From: Candidatus Shapirobacteria bacterium
Lineage (GTDB): Bacteria; Patescibacteriota; Microgenomatia; 0-14-0-10-38-17
Assembly (NCBI GenBank): GCA_018052565.1
Contig: JAGPNC010000005.1
Span: 1-49,650 of the forward strand
DNA: 49,650 nt
Reading direction: 5' to 3'
Every line of letters starts with the position of its first letter. Positions within the stretch are counted from its first letter, which is position 1. Below, piece by piece: positions 23,536 to 31,382 of the stretch. A program made the position numbers and the translations under genes. A model generated the notes under the pieces. The model saw only the letters and a list, made by a program, of their open reading frames with translations. It was not told the origin of the DNA and did not search any database.

Positions 23536-24708
23536 ATGAAATTATTAGAAAATTACAAAACAGCAAAAGGGGAAATTTTCGCGATTTTAGTAAATGAAAA
23601 TTTGGAGCCTTATGCTGGCGATTACGAAGGCTTGCGTTTTAAGGTTGTTCCTTCTTTAAACAAAGGAGATTCCTGGAATTGTATTGTTAAAATATCTGGT
23701 ACCCTACAAGCAATTTGGGGCGTGTTCGATGTTTATAATCTATTAGAGGAGCTAGGCGGTTTAAAAATTAAAGAAGCTGTCGAAAAAAGAGAACCCTTTT
23801 TGGAATTTATGTTTAGTACTTATACGGCAGGAAAAACATATAAGGAAGAAAAAGATAAATTATTAGAAAAACTAAAAAAGTTACAAAAGAGAGAGCCATT
23901 AACTGAAGAAAGTAAAAAAGAAAACCCTGCTGAAATATTTGCTCGGAATAAAGAATTACGGTGGAAAGTATTAAAAATTCATTACGAGTTATCTCAAGGG
24001 AATAGTTGTGATTTAGTAATGCGTCAAGATGTGGCAAAGAAATTAGAAATTGACCCCAATAGCCATGTTTTACTTGGAATTTATAAATTTTTAGAAGATG
24101 AGAGATTTTTAAAACGTCATTCAAATGTTGGAGATTTCATAACTTCCGAAGGGATTAAAGAGGTTGAAAGGGGCTATTCTACTCTTTTATCTCTACCCCA
24201 GACCCCATCTTTCCAAGAACCAAAATTAAATATTTCTATTGATGAAATTGAGTCACTTGGTGAGGTGAAAAATGTTTCCGTGGATGAAATACGGGTTTTA
24301 GTTCCATTAAAATATTCAGAGGAGCAAATTCAAAATTGGTTCGAGGAAATCATTGAGGAGCCGGAACATAAAAAAGACTGGGGAGGGGAAATAAACGACT
24401 TGTTCACCAGTCGATTATTAATAAACGGAACTAGAAAAATCGCAGCCTTTCTCTTAAAGGGTGCGGGCAAGCGGATGAAAGAATTAAAAATATCAGATTG
24501 TGGGAAGAATGGCGATCAGATTCAACGTCTTTTCAAATCTCCCGCAGACATCTTTATAATTCAGTTTGTCGGACCAATCGCAGAGGCTGTAGTAGAAGAA
24601 GCAAAGAGTAAAACTTTGCTTTTAAGGCATGAGGGAAAAGATGCACAATTTTGTATTATTGATGGTTATGATACTGCAAGAATTTTAAGAGCTTATAAAA
24701 AAATTTAA
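23536..24708 (+). CDS. Unrecognised middle gene of the type III R-M operon
   Basis: I cannot name a family for this 390-residue protein. It is 5 nt after mod and 32 nt before res, so it is almost certainly co-expressed. Three parts can be seen: an N-terminal region with strands (residues 1-90); a Lys/Glu-rich coiled coil (about 95-130) leading to a winged-helix-like segment (about 135-205, with MRQDVAKKLEIDPN); and a conserved-looking C-terminal domain (about 280-390) with EHKKDWGGEINDLFTS, AAFLLKGAGKRMKE, DCGKNGDQIQRLF and FCIIDGYDTARIL. The acidic residues followed by a strand-lysine (FLLKG) could belong to a nuclease-like fold. It might be a second nuclease, a specificity factor or a regulator. 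Confidence 0.85.
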   Translation: MKLLENYKTAKGEIFAILVNENLEPYAGDYEGLRFKVVPSLNKGDSWNCIVKISGTLQAIWGVFDVYNLLEELGGLKIKEAVEKREPFLEFMFSTYTAGKTYKEEKDKLLEKLKKLQKREPLTEESKKENPAEIFARNKELRWKVLKIHYELSQGNSCDLVMRQDVAKKLEIDPNSHVLLGIYKFLEDERFLKRHSNVGDFITSEGIKEVERGYSTLLSLPQTPSFQEPKLNISIDEIESLGEVKNVSVDEIRVLVPLKYSEEQIQNWFEEIIEEPEHKKDWGGEINDLFTSRLLINGTRKIAAFLLKGAGKRMKELKISDCGKNGDQIQRLFKSPADIFIIQFVGPIAEAVVEEAKSKTLLLRHEGKDAQFCIIDGYDTARILRAYKKI

Positions 24709-24740
24709 AAATAAAATTGATAGAGAAAATTAAATAACAT

Positions 24741-26969
24741 ATGCAACTAAAAATTTATCAAGAAAACGCAATAGACGAGTTATTAGAAAAGACCAAAAAG
24801 CTTTTAGAATTAGGCGGCAATAAAAAATTGGTTTTTAAAGCACCAACCGGTTCGGGGAAAACTATTATGATGGCGGAATTTTTGAGGCGATTAATTGATG
24901 ATAGAGAAATCAGGCAACCTTTTTCTTTTATCTGGACAGCGCCAAGACCAGTTTTAACTAATCAGAGCAAGGAGAAGTTAGAAAATTATTTTGAAACAAG
25001 CCGAGCGTTGGAGTGTTCCTATTTTGAGGATTTGGACGACAGAAAAATCGGCGAAAACGAAATTTTGTTTTTCAATTGGGAAAGCATAAATAGGGCGGAC
25101 AATGTCTATATCCGCGACAATGAACAAGAGTTCAATTTATCAAAGGTATTAGAACGAACAAAAGAAGAAGGGAGGGAAATAATTTTAATTATTGACGAAG
25201 CCCATCATCACGCTACAAGCCAGATTTCACAAGGTCTAATTCAGATGATTGGGCCAAAGTTGACTGTTGAGGTTACGGCAACGCCGGCGACAATTACAGA
25301 TGAAGATGAAAAAGTATTTGTTCAATTAGAAGATGTTAAAAAGGAAGGAATGATTAAGAAAGCGGTTATCTTGAACGATGATTTTACTAATTTTATTAAA
25401 AAAGGAAAAATCCAGACGCAAAAATTAAGCGGAGGCAGCGAAGAATTAGTTATAGACGCGGCGATGAAAAAAAGACAAGAATTGTTAAGGGAATTTCAGA
25501 AAGAAAAAGTTAATGTTAACCCTTTAGTTTTAATCCAACTGCCCGACAGAAAAACAAGCTTGGAAGACAGGATAAAAGAACGGGTGGAAAGTATTTTGAG
25601 AAGTAAATATAAAATTACTACTGAAAAAGGCAATAACAAGCTGGCTATCTGGTTATCGGGCGAACACATTAATAAAGAAAACGTTGAGAGGCAGGACAGC
25701 GAGGTTGAAGTTTTGATTTTTAAACAAGCAATCGCTTTGGGCTGGGATTGCCCCAGAGCGCAAATTTTGGTTTTGTTTAGGCAATGGCACAGCCCCATTT
25801 TTTCTATTCAGACCGTTGGCAGAATTATGCGAATGCCGGAGCCGGATAAAGGCCATTACAAGAATGAAATTTTGAACTATGGCTATGTTTATACTAACTT
25901 GGACAATATAGAAATTCAGGAAGATATCGCCAAAGATTACATCACTATTTACACAAGCAAAAGACGCGCCGATTACCAACCAATAAATTTGCTTTCTTGC
26001 TATCCAGAAAGGCATCGAGAGACAACAAGATTGTCGCCGCTTTTTATAGAGATATTTTTGAAACAGGCGAGGGAATATAACCTAAAGAAACATATTAATA
26101 CTAAAGTGAAAAAATTAGACCTAAAAATTATCTCGGATTATGAGGCCGAGGATATTGACGTTTTGGCTGGGGCAAAAATTGTAGGCGATAAAGAGATAAA
26201 AGCAAGCGGTTTTGATATGCAAAAATTGTTTGATTTTTTTGTGCGCAATAACTTAACTCCTTTCTACCCCGAAGATAGATCAGTTGGCAGAGTCAAAGAA
26301 GCAATCTATAAATTTTTTGAGCAAGAATTAAAAATGTGGTATGGTGATGTGTGGGAAGAAATTGTCCAAATTGTTTTGAGCGATAAAAATTCTCAGCACT
26401 TTGTTAATGTTTTAGACAAAGCAAAAGAAAAATATCAAGCGGAAGTGGTAAAAAGGGAAAATAAAATGGTTAATGTGCCGGATTGGAACGTCCCGCCAAC
26501 TTTATCTTTCGGGGAAGAGTATAAAAAAGTCGAAGCGAAAAAGTCAATTATGCAGCCATTTTTTAGCGACGGGAAATGGAAGTCGGAAGCGGCTTTTGTT
26601 GATTTTTTGGAGAAATCGGAAAAGATTGAATGGTGGTTCAGGAACGGAGACAGGGACGCAACATTTTTTGCCGTTCGTTATAACAACGGAGGGGAAAAGC
26701 CTTTTTATGTTGATTTTATTATAAAGTTGAAAGATGGAAGGATTGGCTTGTTTGATACCAAAGCGGGATTAACAAAGCAAGTTGCTGGTCCAAAAATTGA
26801 CGGATTATATAAATATATTCAAAGTGAAAACAAAAAAGGTAAAAAACTTTTTGGCGGGATAGTTACTAATACCGAGCGGAATTATCGCGGACGTTGGGTT
26901 TATTTTGATAAAACAAGCGCAGACCTTAAGGATAATTCATTTGATAATTGGACTGATTTGATATTATGA
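24741..26969 (+). CDS. res: Type III restriction enzyme helicase-nuclease subunit (Res)
   Basis: This SF2 ATPase with a C-terminal nuclease cleaves DNA after collision or diffusion of complexes bound at unmethylated sites. Walker A is APTGSGKT (34-41), the DEAH box is IIDEAHHH (about 150-157), and motif III is VTATPAT. Motif VI is in the FSIQTVGRIMRMPEP segment. The putative PD-(D/E)XK active site is PFYVDFIIKLKDGRIGLFDTKAG (about 654-676), with D and DTK in place of the more common E-x-K. At 742 residues it is shorter than many Res proteins, but all motifs are present and no frameshift is seen. Confidence 0.92.
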   Translation: MQLKIYQENAIDELLEKTKKLLELGGNKKLVFKAPTGSGKTIMMAEFLRRLIDDREIRQPFSFIWTAPRPVLTNQSKEKLENYFETSRALECSYFEDLDDRKIGENEILFFNWESINRADNVYIRDNEQEFNLSKVLERTKEEGREIILIIDEAHHHATSQISQGLIQMIGPKLTVEVTATPATITDEDEKVFVQLEDVKKEGMIKKAVILNDDFTNFIKKGKIQTQKLSGGSEELVIDAAMKKRQELLREFQKEKVNVNPLVLIQLPDRKTSLEDRIKERVESILRSKYKITTEKGNNKLAIWLSGEHINKENVERQDSEVEVLIFKQAIALGWDCPRAQILVLFRQWHSPIFSIQTVGRIMRMPEPDKGHYKNEILNYGYVYTNLDNIEIQEDIAKDYITIYTSKRRADYQPINLLSCYPERHRETTRLSPLFIEIFLKQAREYNLKKHINTKVKKLDLKIISDYEAEDIDVLAGAKIVGDKEIKASGFDMQKLFDFFVRNNLTPFYPEDRSVGRVKEAIYKFFEQELKMWYGDVWEEIVQIVLSDKNSQHFVNVLDKAKEKYQAEVVKRENKMVNVPDWNVPPTLSFGEEYKKVEAKKSIMQPFFSDGKWKSEAAFVDFLEKSEKIEWWFRNGDRDATFFAVRYNNGGEKPFYVDFIIKLKDGRIGLFDTKAGLTKQVAGPKIDGLYKYIQSENKKGKKLFGGIVTNTERNYRGRWVYFDKTSADLKDNSFDNWTDLIL

Positions 26970-27054
26970 TAAAAATCATCGGCTCGTCCACGAAGCGGAC
27001 AACCCAGTAGGTGGGTAAAAAGAAGAGGGGGTATGGGGAAGGAATTTTTGCCCC

Positions 27055-27110
27055 CCCGAACGCTCAGTTTTGATTCTGTTGTCCCGCGGCTGTGGGAGCA
27101 ACCGTTCGGG
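27055..27110. other. Possible structured RNA or DNA hairpin
   Basis: CCCGAACG (27055-27062) is complementary to CGTTCGGG (27103-27110), enclosing a smaller hairpin GTTG(27078-27081)/CAAC(27099-27102) with CCC/GGG on top. An overlapping alternative pairs AACCGTT (about 27100-27106) with AACGGTT downstream (about 27124-27130). The 26970-27307 spacer otherwise shows no gene. This is hand-folded only. Confidence 0.3.
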
Positions 27111-27307
27111 ATTTTACTCAAAAACGGTTCCCGCCAAAAGGAGGGCAGGCACATTTCGTTCAGTGAGTGCGGTCTGATTGTCAAGATACAGTAACTCCTC
27201 TTTTTCAAAAGCTTTTTTAGGAACAGGACGGGAACCATTGTCATTCCTGACGATCTTCTAGGAATAGTGAGTGTAAGTAAGGTGATTTTTGCTACTGCTT
27301 GTTCTGC

Positions 27308-27336
27308 TTGCGCACCATTAGCAAACTTGCTAAAAT
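27308..27336 (+). promoter_or_regulatory. Promoter with palindrome, upstream of the secreted protein
   Basis: TTGCGC (27308-27313) and TAAAAT (27331-27336) are 17 nt apart. The palindrome TTAGCAA-AC-TTGCTAA covers the spacer and -10 (27318-27333), a likely repressor or activator site. The flanking TCTGCTTGCGCA and ACTTGCTAAAAT sequences recur at 29903-29936. Confidence 0.55.
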
Positions 27337-27345
27337 TAAGTGGCG

Positions 27346-27396
27346 ATGAAAAGGAAAACAGGCGGACTTTCATCTTTAATGTTAGTTAAGACCTAA
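27346..27396 (+). CDS. Possible 16-residue upstream ORF
   Basis: ATG 27346 opens a frame MKRKTGGLSSLMLVKT ending in TAA at 27394, in frame with and one codon before the ATG of the secreted protein at 27400. It starts 9 nt after the -10 hexamer. It may be a leader peptide coupled to the next gene, or the remains of a longer signal sequence broken by a stop. Confidence 0.3.
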   Translation: MKRKTGGLSSLMLVKT

Positions 27397-27399
27397 GGA

Positions 27400-29826
27400 A
27401 TGCATAAAAATTATTTGCAGATTATTTTTCTTACCTTTGTTGTTTTAGCGGGTTTAATTGTGACTGTTTACTTAGTTCAACATCCAAAGGAAGAAACGCC
27501 AAGCGAAGCGAACAGCCCTGTTATTGGCGTAGAAACAGGGAGGATAGATAAAGTTTTTGATTGGAGCGGGCATAAGTGCGAAGAAGGAGATCTTCCCGAT
27601 GCTCCGGCGCGGGCTTTTGTGGATAATGAAGGTAATGTCCAGCTAATCGCCACCCATTTAGACGCGAGGCGAGAAATTGGTCCCAATCTTAATAAAACCA
27701 CGCATTCTTGCGATGTTATTTTTCGCTCCGATCATGACCCGGAGCCTAGGAAATATAACGACAACGAATGGCTGACTGCTTTCTATACCCTTGACGGAAG
27801 GACTATTTATTCTCTTATCCATACAGAATATCACGGCTGGGAGCACGATAATTGTCATAGCAGCGATCTGATGAACTGCTGGTGGAATTCTATTAATTTA
27901 GCGGTTTCGACCGACGGCGGTCGCTCCTATTCTCACGCTACTCCAATTGATCATAATATTCTTAACCCTCCCGCTGACTATAGGCCCGGTAATACTCGGG
28001 GCCCTATCGGTTATTTCCAGCCTACCAAAATTGTTGCCAATGGCGGTTATTATTATGTTTTTGTTTCTCAGCATAATCCTGGCTACCAAGAACGGCCGCC
28101 GGAGCAGTGGGGTTCTTGCTTGATGAGAACTAACAATCTGGCCGATCCCAAAAGCTGGCGCATTTGGGACGGAAGCGGTTTTAACCTTCTTCCCGGTCAG
28201 CCGAGGTGCAAACTTATCGACATACCCGGCTATGATTTAAGTTATAATACTTATCTCGGTAAATACATTTCCATCGGGTGCCATTGGGAGGCGGGATGTA
28301 CTTATGCTGTTTCAGATGATCTTATCAATTGGGAATCGAAGGGCTATCTTTTGCCGGGAACTCCCAACCCCGAGGTTTGTATTTATTCTTCTGTTCTCCA
28401 GCCCGGCGATCCCACCAGAAATTTTGAGCAAAGTGGCCGCTCTCCTTGGCTTTATTATACCCAATGCGGTAGCGGTCAGTGTAGCGGAGGTTGTGGTTCC
28501 CTTGACCGCGATTTAAAGAGGATCCGGATTAGATTCACTAAACCGGGCGACGAGAACCGTTTTGAGTTGTTAGATTTGCAGATGAACGAGAAAAAAGGGA
28601 CGAAAACCTTAGATTCGTCATTTTATGTTAATGATGGCAATTTGAGCGGCAGTGTTTCTTTCCAAGAAGGAGAGGGACGTAATTTTCTTCGCTTTAATGG
28701 TGGCAAAGTTGAAATACCCTCCAGCGAATCGTTAAATGTGAGCACTCCCCTTACGATCACGGCCACGATTAGGACTAGGGGCCCATATCCCCAAGGGAGT
28801 TTTCCGACGCTTATCAGGAAAGAAGAAACAGCTAATAAAAGAAATTATGGTTTTTATCTTACCGAACAGGGTCTTCTTCACTTTAGCTCTGCTGGCATTG
28901 GTTCCACCAGCGAGACGGCGGTGAACGATGGCCAATGGCATCAGGTTGCGGTTACCTATGAGCGGACCACGGGTAAAGTTCGTTATTATATTGATGGCCA
29001 TCTTGATGTAGAAAGAGATCATGGTGATAATCTTGCTGCCGGTATTAATGCCGCTCCGGTAATAATTGGCGATCAGGGTTTTAATGGTGATATTGATTCT
29101 CTTACTCTCTATAACTACTTAGCTAATGAGGGCACCATCCAGGGGATTAAGAACCTGATGCCGGGTTGTGTCAATGATAGCACGATAAATTCGCAAAAGA
29201 TTTACTTAGATGGCGTGGAGGCGGTTGATAGCGATGACCGGCCAAACGTCTATGTTATAAAAAATGTCCCGGCGGGGACCCATACCGTTTCTACCGCTGT
29301 GCCTTCCGGTTATAGCGCCGCTTACACACGCTGCTATAACGATATAAAATGCCATCAATGCGGCGGCTTTGGGGAAGATACTAATGTTCCCACCCCCGGG
29401 AGCTCTGTTCAGGTAGATGTGCCCGCAGGTGGTTTTGTGGATTTATGGTGGTACTACTATCCTCCTGCCATTTCCCCTGAACCTACTCCCACCGCGACTC
29501 CCACTCCGGGGCCAACCGCCACCCCTACCCTCACTCCCACTGTGACTCCCACGCCTAAACCCACTAATGTTCCTACGGCTACGCCTGAACCTACCATGAC
29601 GCCAACAGTCAAGCCTACTCCTTTGCCCACGACCGTTCTTTGTCAACAAAGCAGGGGGGATATTGATAACAACGGCGTGATTGATATCTTTGACTACTCC
29701 CTCTTAGTTGTTAATTATGGCAAAGAAGGAGAACCAGGCAAAGTAGCTGGCGATTTGGATTGTAATGGCAAGGTGAATATCTTTGACTTTTCTATTTTGC
29801 TTACTCATTATGGAGAAGGGAGATGA
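27400..29826 (+). CDS. Secreted propeller / LamG / dockerin protein
   Basis: This is an 808-residue extracellular protein. The N-terminal hydrophobic segment (about 7-26) looks like an uncleaved signal anchor. Residues about 45-385 are rich in Asp, Trp and Cys with repeated strand pairs (AVSTDGGRSYSHA, YAVSDDLINWESKGY), resembling five-bladed propeller glycosidases such as GH43/GH32-like folds. About 387-585 resembles a LamG/concanavalin-like domain (YGFYLTEQGLLHFSS, DGQWHQVAVTYER). A PEGA-like segment is at about 600-690. A Pro/Thr linker spans 690-745. A type I dockerin with two DxDxNG-type loops (GDIDNNGVIDIFDYS and GDLDCNGKVNIFDFS) occupies about 752-805. No cohesin is in the window. It may bind or cleave host or environmental glycans. 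Confidence 0.75.
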   Translation: MHKNYLQIIFLTFVVLAGLIVTVYLVQHPKEETPSEANSPVIGVETGRIDKVFDWSGHKCEEGDLPDAPARAFVDNEGNVQLIATHLDARREIGPNLNKTTHSCDVIFRSDHDPEPRKYNDNEWLTAFYTLDGRTIYSLIHTEYHGWEHDNCHSSDLMNCWWNSINLAVSTDGGRSYSHATPIDHNILNPPADYRPGNTRGPIGYFQPTKIVANGGYYYVFVSQHNPGYQERPPEQWGSCLMRTNNLADPKSWRIWDGSGFNLLPGQPRCKLIDIPGYDLSYNTYLGKYISIGCHWEAGCTYAVSDDLINWESKGYLLPGTPNPEVCIYSSVLQPGDPTRNFEQSGRSPWLYYTQCGSGQCSGGCGSLDRDLKRIRIRFTKPGDENRFELLDLQMNEKKGTKTLDSSFYVNDGNLSGSVSFQEGEGRNFLRFNGGKVEIPSSESLNVSTPLTITATIRTRGPYPQGSFPTLIRKEETANKRNYGFYLTEQGLLHFSSAGIGSTSETAVNDGQWHQVAVTYERTTGKVRYYIDGHLDVERDHGDNLAAGINAAPVIIGDQGFNGDIDSLTLYNYLANEGTIQGIKNLMPGCVNDSTINSQKIYLDGVEAVDSDDRPNVYVIKNVPAGTHTVSTAVPSGYSAAYTRCYNDIKCHQCGGFGEDTNVPTPGSSVQVDVPAGGFVDLWWYYYPPAISPEPTPTATPTPGPTATPTLTPTVTPTPKPTNVPTATPEPTMTPTVKPTPLPTTVLCQQSRGDIDNNGVIDIFDYSLLVVNYGKEGEPGKVAGDLDCNGKVNIFDFSILLTHYGEGR

Positions 29827-29907
29827 AATAGCTTCTCAGTTAAAATAATCAACAACGCTAATCTTTCTTAGGAGATTAAAACTATTTGGTGGGGGGAGTT
29901 ACTCTGC

Positions 29908-29936
29908 TTGCGCATTATTGGCTAACTTGCTAAAAT
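29908..29936 (+). promoter_or_regulatory. Promoter, second copy of the TTGCGC-N17-TAAAAT module
   Basis: TTGCGC (29908-29913) and TAAAAT (29931-29936), 17-nt spacing. It shares the CTCTGCTTGCGCA upstream edge and the ACTTGCTAAAAT end with the 27308 promoter; the palindrome is less perfect here. The ATG at 29944 lies 7 nt after the -10, so a transcript would have almost no leader. Confidence 0.55.
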
Positions 29937-29943
29937 GAATTTA

Positions 29944-30177
29944 ATGGGAAATAAGACTAATCGACTTTCCGCTCTTGGTGATTTAATGGCCGAGGAAGAG
30001 GCTAAGAAGAAAATCCTTAAAGGACAGGAAAGAGTATCTTGGGCGCTAACTCAAATCTTGAGGCAAAATTGGCAGGAAATGGATGACGAGGAGCGGCGGC
30101 TAATTTTGGAAATTAACTCCTTAGCAAAGGAGCTTAAAAAGGAAACAAAGAAAGCTTTTGAGAAAAGCAAAAATTAG
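29944..30177 (+). CDS. Small helical protein of unknown function
   Basis: I do not recognise a family. From ATG 29944 the product is 77 residues (MGNKTNRLSALGDLMAEEEA...), highly charged and predicted helical, with a Lys-rich C-terminus and no membrane segment. An earlier in-frame ATG at 29935 overlaps the -10 hexamer and could not be in the transcript from that promoter. It precedes the ATPase pseudogene by 15 nt and may once have formed an operon with it. Confidence 0.6.
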   Translation: MGNKTNRLSALGDLMAEEEAKKKILKGQERVSWALTQILRQNWQEMDDEERRLILEINSLAKELKKETKKAFEKSKN

Positions 30178-30192
30178 TTTTTCGGTTCCGGC

Positions 30193-31382
30193 ATGGCCCA
30201 AGAAAACCAACTTTCCTTCTTAGAATTACGTCTTCCCAAAAACAACGAGTATACCACCGGGCCGATGGAGCACTTTTAGCTAATCTTGCCCGGAGCCAGA
30301 AAAGCCCTCTTTCCCCCTTTTTCGCCACTTCCAAGCAACCGCTGGCGGCGCTGATTATTTTTTTAAAGGAGCAAAGATTTATTTTTCTATTGGTATCCCT
30401 ACGGAGAAACTTAACTTTTTCCAGAGCCAAGTTCTTTCCTATTATCCCGATGTTTTGATTAATCTTATCCAAAATCCCTTTTTGGAAGTGGCTTCTTCCC
30501 CCAAACCCTTACCGTTTCTAAGGATGGAGTTATCAGAAAGCTATTATTATCCCCTAAAAACAGCCGCTGACTTTGTTGATGTCGATCCCCTCTCTTCAAT
30601 ACTCTCGACGTTAGCGAAGATAAAAAACGCAGAAGATAAGGCCTTTTTCCAAGTTATTCTTGCGCCCCCACCCCGCTCTTTTACCAAAAACCTTAATGAG
30701 AAAATTGTGAAGGGTATTAAAAATCCTGATGGCTCTTATTCTCCTCACCCCGATCAGGCTCTTTTGCAGAAAAAGGCAGAAAAGCTTCCCTTTGCGGCGG
30801 CGATTAATTTAGTGGCCTCTGATAGGCAAATTTTGGAGGAGCTAGCGGGGAGCTTTAGAATTTTCTCTCATCCTAAGGGTAACAGCTTAGCCCCCAAAAA
30901 ACCAAATTTTTTAAGCAGGCAAAAAGTTTGGAAAAAAATTATTGCCCGTGAGCCTTTCAGAAAGCGCCGGTTTTAAATTTGGCCGAAATTGCGGCTTTAT
31001 GGCATCTTCCGGGTAGGAAAATTAACCTGCCGAACATTTTGTGGGGGCGGACCCTGATTACTCAAACGCCCGCCGATTTGCCGGTGGCGGAAAACTTAAG
31101 CGAAGAAGGGAAGAAAACGGTTTGTTTTTTTGCCAAAACGGAGTTTAAGAACAAGGTGGCCAATTTTGGTTTAAAGAAGGCTGACCGGCGTCTTCATTTT
31201 TATACCACTGGGAAAACTGGTACCGGTAAATCAACTCTTATTGCTAATATGGCTATTTCTGATATCGGAACCGGGGAGGGTTGGTGGAAGAGCTTGCCGC
31301 GGCGGTTAACAACGATGAAATCTTGGCTGGCTTGGTTAACCGGGCGTGGGAGAAAATTAAAAAATTTACGGCCGGGGAGTAA
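30193..31382 (+). pseudogene. Decayed HerA/TraD-like ATPase (conjugation-type) remnant
   Basis: Reading frames must be joined to recover the protein. ATG 30193 starts MAQENQLSFLELRLPKNNEY, then frame changes near 30265 and near 30320 lead to RHFQATAGGADYFFKGAKIY and onward through 30976. Another shift near 30950 leads to APVLNLAEIAALWHLPGRKI and the Walker A sequence YTTGKTGTGKSTLIANMAI (about 31202-31258). Right after GTGEG another frame (LVEELAAAVNNDEILAGLVN...) gives a C-terminal end at 31380-31382, so the rest of the ATPase core, including Walker B, is deleted. The intact family is a membrane-associated ATPase with the same N-terminal style in CPR genomes (from memory). The end overlaps tyrS, convergent. 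Confidence 0.75.

Noticed and set aside
26900-27373. 157-residue minus-strand ORF across the res 3' end and the following spacer
   Set aside because: It starts inside the res gene in antisense, has no start signals or family features, and covers the hairpin-rich spacer.
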